A DNA stretch of 64,000 nt from Semisulcospira habei (lineage: Eukaryota; Mollusca; Gastropoda; Semisulcospiridae): NCBI GenBank assembly GCA_036245525.1, contig BTPG01000003.1, positions 138,661,212-138,725,211 of the forward strand, in the 5' to 3' direction. Below the pieces are notes generated by a model that saw only the letters and a list, made by a program, of their open reading frames with translations, was not told the origin of the DNA and did no database searches. Both the position numbers and the translations under genes were made by a program. Of this stretch, positions 56,395 to 64,000 are shown one piece after another. How positions within the stretch are numbered: the first letter of the stretch is position 1; the number at the start of each line of letters is the position of its first letter.

Positions 56395-57314
56395 GTCATT
56401 CATTTAAACTTCATTATCATATACTTTGTCTTTTTTCTAAGGTTCTAAAATGATAAAATGATGTATTTTCTCGGTAGGTTGTTTTGGAACATTGTATTTG
56501 GCCTCTCATTAGTCCTGTGTCTGGATGCGTTTACTTGAGAGCTGCATGAACATGTACAGTGCAGGCCAACAACACAGGCTAACAAAGTCGCCCGTCCAAA
56601 TAATGTCATACAAAAGATAACACTATTTCTTCGCATGAGCCCTCGCGCGCAATTCATGCTCGCTGTATCGGTTCCCCTCGTAGTTTTTATCATTTTATAT
56701 AGTAATCAATGATATCGACCTTTCTTTTCCTGTAAAGTTTGAAAATGAAACGGTAAGCAATTTAACTGATAACCATCGGGAGAAAAAAAAAATCCAACGA
56801 ACAAAACAAACAACGGCATTTTAGACCGTACTTACAGGTGGACGTCGACACAAGCTTAATTTTAATTTTAAATCACCTAGACCTGGTGCATAGAATTAAG
56901 TAGACCACGTTCAAACAGTATTTTTTACACACACGAATCTTGACACATGGGAATTCACTTTTGTCTATGTCTGAATCTAACAAAATGAGTTCCCCTTACA
57001 AACTTCGACTTAAAACTATTCTCTTTCAGATTTAAAATACGTTATTAATCTCAACCTAGAATTGTATCTATCATACAAAGCAATCACAGACGTGCCAATC
57101 ACAAATACAAACATCACAAAAATAGTCATCGTTTAGTCAAACTTCAGAAAGGGAGACCAATTTTGTTGGGAACAGACAGGAGTAAAGGCGCATTGTGCCC
57201 AGGCTTTGCTCGGTGAAAATTACCATGGCCGCTTTCTACTAAATAAACATGTGACACCAAAGCCGAGGTGGCGAGAATTTCAAATTAATCTTGCGTCAAC
57301 CTTCGCCTGTGAGC
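56390..57314. other. No gene recognised
   Basis: A+T-rich; no supported feature. Confidence 0.5.
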
Positions 57315-57405
57315 TTAACCCTTTGGCTGGCGGCAGCGCTTTTTGTCGCGATGATTCCTTCAGGGATCATCGCGACAAAAAGCGCTACCGACAGGCGAAA
57401 TGGTG
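57315..57405. repeat. TTAA-4 MITE
   Basis: TTAACCCTTTGGCTGGCGGC start, TCGCGATGATTCCTTCAGGG centre, CTACCGACAGGCGAAATGG end (right TTAA lost). Confidence 0.9.
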
Positions 57406-58204
57406 AGCCTGTGGCCAAGACACAGTGATTCACGTATTTTGGAGCACATTTATACTCTGACGCGAACAAATTTAACTCGGAAGCCAATTTAGTGTTGCGA
57501 GCGAGGACACATGTAAAGTCTCTGCGGAGGAGTGATGTAAACGCCGGTGTTGTTTGCAAACAAGGGGAGGTCACCGAGCCTGCAAACAACGAGGGGAAGT
57601 AACACACCAATCAAACTTCATCGATCAAAGGAGTACAGCACCCCTGGGTGATGCAACTACACCGTTTAATACGTTTTCTACTCCAATAAAGCAGTCTCTG
57701 TTTGACCAGTAACACAACTGGGGATCGACCTAGTTTTCTTGTATTCAAGAACGGGCCCAAATGGCCCCATAGCTGAATAAAAGAACGGCTGGTTGTATGT
57801 CCGCCAGCTATAAAATGTTAAGGGAATAGTGTACGGGAAGAGTGAAGTAGTTTGAAGGGCTTGTAATTTTATTGTTGTTTTTCTTGCCCTGTAATCTGTT
57901 GGATAATCAAATGAAATCAGCCAATCTCTGATATTGCCGCGGATTGTGCATAAAAAGTTATGCAAACGCAACGCAACAAATCTTACATGTGGAAATTAGA
58001 CAAAAGAACTACCTTTAAGAACACGCATTGCAGAAATAAAAAAATCACAAAGCGATTTCTCCTAATTTTATTATCGAGACCCTAAAAAAATAACACGTTT
58101 TTTTCTAACATACGAGCTATAAAAAAATACATTCTTCTAACAAGACCCAATGAGTTCCAAGAAGTCATTACTTTTTACTAACAAGATCCACAAAATCATT
58201 CTAT
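57406..58204. other. No gene recognised
   Basis: No supported feature. Confidence 0.5.
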
Positions 58205-58308
58205 TTAATCCCTCGACTGTCGAGAAAAAGCGAGCACGATCAAACTGCAAGAGACATAGATCCTCATGAACCCCCGCAATCCGCGCCGACTGACGGTGAG
58301 GGGGTTAA
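58205..58308. repeat. TTAA-2 MITE, hairpin half lost
   Basis: TTAATCCCTCGACTGTCGAG start, ACTGCAAGAGACATAGATCC arm, CGGTGAGGGGGTTAA end; right arm deleted. Confidence 0.8.
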
Positions 58309-58984
<676 letters not shown>

Positions 58985-59565
58985 CATTTCATTTTGCCTT
59001 TTTATGTCGTTAGTGTGTGTGCACGGTCGTGCCTCTTGACAAGATTAGACTGTTGGCCAATGGTGACTGTTGCAGGCTGTGTTGCTAATGACATTGTCCA
59101 CAGGTTTTGGTGTACAAGGCACTATCCATATGATAAAGTCACAGGTCTTACAGCGTGTGGACTAACGTGATTATGACTTAATTATTGAAAAGCGCAACGC
59201 GTGACTTAGTTTGTGCGCTGTGCCACATCTATACTAAGAATCAGAGGTCACTTAAAACCTCTGCACTCAAACCGCTGGGCGAGTGGTAAATAGTCTTTAC
59301 CGCTGGCTCTGTGGTATAGATTGTGCAGATTCGTTGACATTATCAGCGCAAAACTGGACATTATCTTGTTTGCAGTGAAAACGCGCTATTGCTTTAATTT
59401 GTTTTCTTGCACTGTCAGTTTATCAAATTATTTTGTGTAGTTCTGTTTGACGGTTCACCTTTACCTATGCGGATTGCACTGTGTGTATGATTGTTACTTT
59501 TGTGTGTGTGTGTGTTTCTTTTGTGTTGTGAGACAGTTTACATTCTTTTTGTGTTATAATCTTTT

Positions 59566-61545
59566 ATGCCTGTGCTAGCCTCAATGGCGAAAGCGAGCAT
59601 AAAGGAATGTACCTTACGTGTAGGCCATCTTAACGTGTTTCATCTTTACAATAAGATACCTGACTTAGCTTGTTTTCTTAACAATCCCACACCGTCACCG
59701 TTTCACTTGTTTGGCGTCACTGAGACACGCTTGAGCTCGAACATCAGTGATGAAGCCATTAGTATCCCTAACTTTTCTGTAATCAGAAGAGATCCTTCCT
59801 CCCCAGGCCAAACAGGCATTGCCGTCTACATCCACCAGTCTATTCAACACTTAGTCCGTAGACGGCAAGATCTAGAAGCCGCAGATGTTGAGTGCGTGTG
59901 GATTGAAGTAAAGCGTCCTTTTTTGGCTCCATCATACGTAGGCGTCTTGTACCGTAACCCGGCGGCTGACTTTAGTTGGTACGACCATTTCACCTGTAAC
60001 TTAGATAAAGTCTGTAAAGTAAACGCCGACATCATTCTAATGGGTGATTTCAATATCAATTTACTGAAACCCCACACCGCGTGGGAAACATCTTCCTTAT
60101 TTGGGCTGGTGCAGCTGGTGCAGTCACCCACTAGGATTACTGCTGCATCGTCCACTCTTATAGACCATATTTATACCAATAACCCTAAATCTGTGACTGA
60201 CGTTTCTGTTCCCGACTTGAGCATTAGCGATCATTTCCCTGTAGTGTGTAACTGGGCTGCGCAAATTCCAAAGACTAAAAAGAAAGGTCATATCACCGTA
60301 ACATATCGCTCTTTTAAACATTTTAACCAAAACGCATTTTTACATGATCTTAGTAATGCGTGCTTTGACTCAGTAACCGAGTCCAACGACCCAGAGGTTG
60401 CTCTATCTGCATGGTACAGCATTTTCCTTGGGGTACTCAACAAACACGCACCCCTCAGGGAGAGGCGTGTCAAAAGCGCGGTACTACCCCCATGGATTAC
60501 AAAAGAACTGATGCAGGCCATGGAGTTTAGGAACACCCTCAGGAGAGAAAAGAAGTTTGACGAGTTTAAAAAGCAGCGTAATCGCGTCAAGTATATGTTA
60601 CGTGAAGCGAAAAAAGCCTTTGTAAGAAATACTATTAAAAACAACAAAGACGGGTCTGCTATTTGGCGCGTCCTGAATTCCCTTACCCGAGGCTCTAGTG
60701 CATCCACGGTAATCCCTAGTGATCTATCCGCTGACATGTTTAATAATCACTTCCTGTCTGTTGCTGAAGTTTTCTCAACACAAGGAAATGTCAATGATAA
60801 GTGTTTCGATATTTTAATTAACTACTGCAATCAGAAGACTGTGACTCCTTTTAGCATTCCATCGATTGCAATACATGAAGTAGGTAAATTGATAAGTAGT
60901 CTCGCGAACAAGAAGTCATCAGGCCCTGATGACATAAATCCTAAAGTTCTGAAACTATCCCTACCTTACATTGTTGAATCGCTGACATACATCTACAACC
61001 TATGTCTTCATCAGTGTGTATTTCCTATACAGCTTAAACTTGCAAAAGTAATTCCACTACCGAAATCCAAGGACAGAGGAAATCTGAATAATTATAGACC
61101 GATTTCGTTACTGTCCGTGTTAAGCAAACCTCTCGAGCGACATGTACACAAACATTTGTCTCATTATTCAGAGACAAATAATATGCTTCATCCCTTCCAG
61201 TCTGGGTTTCGTCCGAAGTATTCCTGTCATACAGCGCTAAGCAGACTTGCAGATAAGTGGTTATCTAACGTAAACATTTCGCAACTAACGGGTGTTATTT
61301 ACCTTGACTTTAAGAAGGCGTTTGACCTGGTTAACCACGACACTCTGATAAGCAAACTTAGTCATTATTTAAAAAACGTCTCAGCAGTTTCCTTCTTTAG
61401 TTCATATCTAAAGGGAAGAAAGCAAAAGGTTGTAGTTAATGGATCACACTCTGAAGTGAAGGAGGTTAAGTTTGGAGTACCTCAAGGGTCAGTGTTAGGC
61501 CCTCTTCTATTTTGTTATACATCAACGATCTGCCTCTTCACCTAA
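59566..61545 (+). CDS. LINE polyprotein, part 1: endonuclease and most of reverse transcriptase
   Basis: A frame of 659 aa; translation may instead start at the second Met (59584). AP-endonuclease motifs are Asn23 (HLNVFHL), Glu53 (GVTETRL), GDFN at 160-163 and SDHF at 221-224. The enzyme nicks target DNA to prime reverse transcription. RT motifs follow: YRPISLLS (about 510), VIYLDFKKAFDLVNH (first catalytic Asp, about 580) and FGVPQGSVLGPLL (636-648). Directly after the last motif a single-base deletion near 61516 shifts the frame, so the final 10 residues are not genuine. The FADD box lies in the other frame. Confidence 0.92.
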   Translation: MPVLASMAKASIKECTLRVGHLNVFHLYNKIPDLACFLNNPTPSPFHLFGVTETRLSSNISDEAISIPNFSVIRRDPSSPGQTGIAVYIHQSIQHLVRRRQDLEAADVECVWIEVKRPFLAPSYVGVLYRNPAADFSWYDHFTCNLDKVCKVNADIILMGDFNINLLKPHTAWETSSLFGLVQLVQSPTRITAASSTLIDHIYTNNPKSVTDVSVPDLSISDHFPVVCNWAAQIPKTKKKGHITVTYRSFKHFNQNAFLHDLSNACFDSVTESNDPEVALSAWYSIFLGVLNKHAPLRERRVKSAVLPPWITKELMQAMEFRNTLRREKKFDEFKKQRNRVKYMLREAKKAFVRNTIKNNKDGSAIWRVLNSLTRGSSASTVIPSDLSADMFNNHFLSVAEVFSTQGNVNDKCFDILINYCNQKTVTPFSIPSIAIHEVGKLISSLANKKSSGPDDINPKVLKLSLPYIVESLTYIYNLCLHQCVFPIQLKLAKVIPLPKSKDRGNLNNYRPISLLSVLSKPLERHVHKHLSHYSETNNMLHPFQSGFRPKYSCHTALSRLADKWLSNVNISQLTGVIYLDFKKAFDLVNHDTLISKLSHYLKNVSAVSFFSSYLKGRKQKVVVNGSHSEVKEVKFGVPQGSVLGPLLFCYTSTICLFT

Positions 61546-62393
61546 CGTCAGAATCTATCGAATGTGACTTGTTTGCTGACGATACGTCAATCCACACGGC
61601 AAATAAAAACCTTAATGTGGTTGCAGATGACTTACAACAGAGCCTTGATGAGGTGTCCGCTTGGTGTGAACGTAACTCGATGAGTATCCATCCAGCAAAA
61701 ACTAAGTCAATGGTAATTGCGACACGCCAAAAACACCAATTAAGCCCCCTTTCACTTGATTTGTCCTTCGAAGGCAATTCTATTGAGCAAGTGTCTGAAC
61801 ACCGCCTCCTTGGAATTATCATAGATGATCAGCTCAAATGGCAGGCACACACACATAAAGTGTGTAAAACTGTTTCAAGGAACATTTTCATGCTGTCCAA
61901 ACTGAAGCACTTCACTGACTTTGAAACCAGAAAATTATTTTATTATGCACATATTCAGTCCCACATTAATTATGCTTCGACGGTGTGGGATGGCTGCAGA
62001 GATGTACATTTAAAAAGACTGAACTCCTTACACAGAAGAGCAGCGAAATTAATTTTACCTGATCCTACTTTGACAACGGATGATAAGATTTACAAAGCGG
62101 GACTTCTTGCTCTCAAAAAGCAGTTAGCATTCAACAAAGGTGTTCTCCTTTTTAAGATTCGGAATGACAACACTCCGGAATATCTAACCCAGCTGCTAGT
62201 CCGGTCACAGTCCCGCTATGGCGATACAAAAAGCCTATATGTAGTACCCAAAACGAGAATAGACTTATTTAAAACCAGTCTGGCATTCTCGGGGGCGACT
62301 TTGTGGAATTCGCTTCCATCCCACACGAAGACCACTCCAACGGTATCATGTTTCAAGAAAAGTCTTTTTGAACATTTATCTTCGCAGCCATAA
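61512..62393 (+). CDS. LINE polyprotein, part 2: RT catalytic box and C-terminal domain
   Basis: A 293-aa frame that continues part 1 after the deletion: YINDLPLHL, then CDLFADDTS with both catalytic Asp residues intact, then HRLLGIIIDDQLKW, IFMLSKLKHF, STVWDGC, NSLHRRAAKLILPDP and FSGATLWNSLPSHTK. The frame ends with a TAA shortly before the 3' UTR. Every RT motif is present, so the element is inactive only because of the upstream frameshift, unless frameshifting occurs. The assigned Met is not a real start. Confidence 0.92.
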   Translation: MLYINDLPLHLTSESIECDLFADDTSIHTANKNLNVVADDLQQSLDEVSAWCERNSMSIHPAKTKSMVIATRQKHQLSPLSLDLSFEGNSIEQVSEHRLLGIIIDDQLKWQAHTHKVCKTVSRNIFMLSKLKHFTDFETRKLFYYAHIQSHINYASTVWDGCRDVHLKRLNSLHRRAAKLILPDPTLTTDDKIYKAGLLALKKQLAFNKGVLLFKIRNDNTPEYLTQLLVRSQSRYGDTKSLYVVPKTRIDLFKTSLAFSGATLWNSLPSHTKTTPTVSCFKKSLFEHLSSQP

Positions 62394-62673
62394 CTATCTT
62401 CAAGCTTTGCTTTCTATACGTAGATATCATTGTTAGTAATGTACCCATTCTACTGCTGTGTATGTATATAGTGCTGCTGTGTTGTTGCTCCCCCCCCCCC
62501 CTTACCATTGCTCCAACTCCCCCAACACACCGTAGGCGTTCGTCCTATACATGTATTAATGTAATGTAATTGTTGTGTTGTAGATGTAGCAACGGCAGAT
62601 TTGAAAAATGGCATTGCCTCTGGCATTGTTAATATCTTTACCGTTGTAAAATAAAGATTCATTGATTCATTGA

Positions 62674-62694
62674 TTCTCTCTCTCTCTCTCTCTC
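62674..62694 (+). repeat. (CT)n microsatellite 3' of family A
   Basis: Short CT run directly after TTGATTCATTGATT. Confidence 0.9.
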
Positions 62695-63046
62695 GACCCC
62701 CGCCCTCCCTCCCTTACCCTTACCAAATACCACAACACAAAAGTGTCAAAAGAAGTTAGGCCCTAAACGTTTCCTCATTTGTTCAAAGAGGCGGTAATCC
62801 ACATGAGCTCTTCTTGCAGCAGAGGCTTATGACATTCTGTACCTGGTGCTGCAGGAGCTTGGTCCAATTTACATCTTCACATTCTGCAAGTCATACAGTC
62901 TATTAAAAACGACAACAACAACAGCAACAACAACAAATAAACAAACATAAAAACAACAAGAACAACAACAAAAAAACAAACAAAAAACAACAAACAAACA
63001 AAAACACCTCTCAATCATCTCCATTTTTATTATCTGTTTTGGGTTT
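62695..63046. other. No gene; CAA-rich stretch
   Basis: AACAACAAC/AAACAAAC run at 62905-63005 and a weak TTAA-2-like remnant near 62795-62855. Confidence 0.5.
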
Positions 63047-63430
63047 GATTGATTGTACATTGCTTAACGTCCCGACAGCAACAAGGCTTTCTCAGGACGT
63101 GCCTGCACTGCTTGTGAAAAAAAAAAATAAACAGAACATTGAATGTATGTCGCCAGCCGGTCAAATACATTAAATAAACCTAACACATGGGGCCCAAATA
63201 AAGCCAAGACCATTTAGCAACACACATCCAATATCAAGAGCTACAGGCAGTGCAGACAGTAGGGAGAGTTTTAAAAAGGCAAATACAGGTGAATGGACAA
63301 AGGGTAGACAGAAACACATGCCCCAGAATAGAGAGAAAACCCCACCCTGTGGGGCTGACCAGGGTGACCCTGGGAACTAAAAAATACCTAACCCCACCCA
63401 AGTCCCCCAGGGCAGACCCGGGTGGGGGTA
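63047..63430 (-). mobile_element. SINE-like repeat, same family as 36353
   Basis: TTGATTGATTGTACATTGC, TTAACGTCCCGACAGCAACA, ATGTATGTCGCCAGCCGGTC, CCATTTAGCAACACACATCC, CACATGCCCCAGAATAGAG and GGGCAGACCCGGGTGGGGG occur in the same order as in the other copy, with a few indels. Here it is not inside (GA)n. Confidence 0.82.
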
Positions 63431-63524
63431 TCTGTTTTGGGATTTCGTCTTTCTTTCTTTTCTTGTTTGTTGAGAAGTCAGTCGACGCATGCACACGTTT
63501 ATACGCCAGAGGTCAGCACCCAAT

Positions 63525-63632
63525 AAGGGTACAAAAGATCCTCGGGCCGACGTCAGCCGCAGGGGGCCTGCGCACGGCCGTGTGTAAGCCCACTGCGGCC
63601 GACGTCAGCCCGAGGATCTTTTGCTCACTGGT
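63525..63632. repeat. PAL-6 palindrome, reference copy
   Basis: AAAAGATCCTCGGGCCGACG, TCAGCCGCAG pairs with CTGCGGCCGACGTCAGCCCG, AGGATCTTTTG; CTCACTGG ends it. Confidence 0.88.
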
Positions 63633-63884
63633 CCTTATGATGTTTGTGGGTGAATCCATGTTCTCTGTTGGGGACTGATGCTGAAACGCGCGAAATGACT
63701 GAGAGAGCGGAGTACCCTCACAGGGACAGGATAAGTAAACTAAGTCATCGCGCTGACAAATAGAGCATGGTCATACTGATTGCAGGGCAGGAAAATGTAT
63801 GATCTCCTACGCCCGAGAAACACAGACATACATGTATCTGATCCGTGTGCGAAGTAACTAAAAGACAATGTTGGACATTTACGT

Positions 63885-63912
63885 TCTGGTCCGTGATTTT
63901 AGACCTTACGGT
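63885..63912. repeat. PAL-5 left arm
   Basis: GGTCCGTGATTTTAGACCTT, ACGG, cut off by the adjacent TTAA-3 element. The right arm is absent within the window. Confidence 0.65.
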
Positions 63913-63992
63913 TTAACTCATTCGCGGCGAGCCGCATCCGGATGCGCGGCTTATGCCGCGCATCCGGATGCGGCTGGCCGCGAATGAGTTAA
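63913..63992. repeat. TTAA-3 MITE
   Basis: TTAACTCATTCGCGGCGAGC start; perfect arms CGCATCCGGATGCGCGGC; CGCGAATGAGTTAA end. A further CCCATTCG follows, so another TTAA-type element may start at the window edge. Confidence 0.92.
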
Positions 63993-64000
63993 CCCATTCG

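Noticed and set aside
56118..56399. ORFs with repeated Trp-Met-Asp-Gly
   Set aside because: Product of the (CATC)n array in the compound microsatellite.
59844..60737. Minus-strand ORFs opposite the LINE coding region
   Set aside because: Shadows of the endonuclease/RT frame with no independent similarity.

Overview
The window is eukaryotic (metazoan) nuclear DNA. It has GT-AG introns, non-LTR retrotransposons, tRNA-derived SINEs, DNA transposons and very dense microsatellites; no bacterial gene or operon is visible. A gastropod or other mollusc is my best guess from the SINE and microsatellite style and the TE mix, but this is an inference and not proven here.

Host gene. Four exons on the minus strand (31482-31593, 14025-14226, 10616-10751, 9387-9478) join in phase across consensus splice sites. 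They encode about 180 residues of the extracellular ligand-binding domain of a receptor-type (natriuretic-peptide-receptor-like) guanylate cyclase. The introns are 17.3, 3.3 and 1.1 kb. The remaining 5' and 3' exons were not found, so most of the window is probably intronic or intergenic DNA around this gene.

Retroelements. (i) 58981-62673 is a near-complete jockey-superfamily (CR1/L2-like) LINE, here 'family A', with endonuclease and reverse transcriptase split by a 1-nt deletion. (ii) 2552-7309 is an old, 5'-truncated family A copy, interrupted by a different RTE-like LINE (2802-4733) with a clear target-site duplication. (iii) Family B fragments lie at 34448-34577, 35425-36218, 53409-53985 and about 55860-56157. 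(iv) tRNA-derived or SINE-like copies lie at 11604-11878, 36353-36698, 41236-41548, 47200-47290, 50613-51030 and 63047-63430. Nearly all LINE copies, and some SINE copies, sit inside (CT)n arrays, with the pyrimidine strand always matching the element's sense strand.

DNA transposons. Dozens of short, almost perfectly palindromic elements are scattered through the window. Four families (my labels TTAA-1 to TTAA-4) are bounded by TTAA and begin CYCWTT, which fits piggyBac-type MITEs. Other palindrome families are labelled PAL-5 to PAL-8. A 2.1-kb hAT element with an 8-bp duplication (22559-24678) sits in a TTAA-2 palindrome and itself carries a Harbinger-like insert encoding a MADF-like domain. 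A second Harbinger-type element with a TAA duplication lies at 55313-55805.

Satellites. There are long (CT)n, (GT)n and (AT)n arrays, a GATCA-type pentamer array (37484-37995), a diverged roughly 150-bp tandem repeat carrying nuclear-receptor-like DR1 sites (24947-25720), and a hairpin-led minisatellite (43936-44230).
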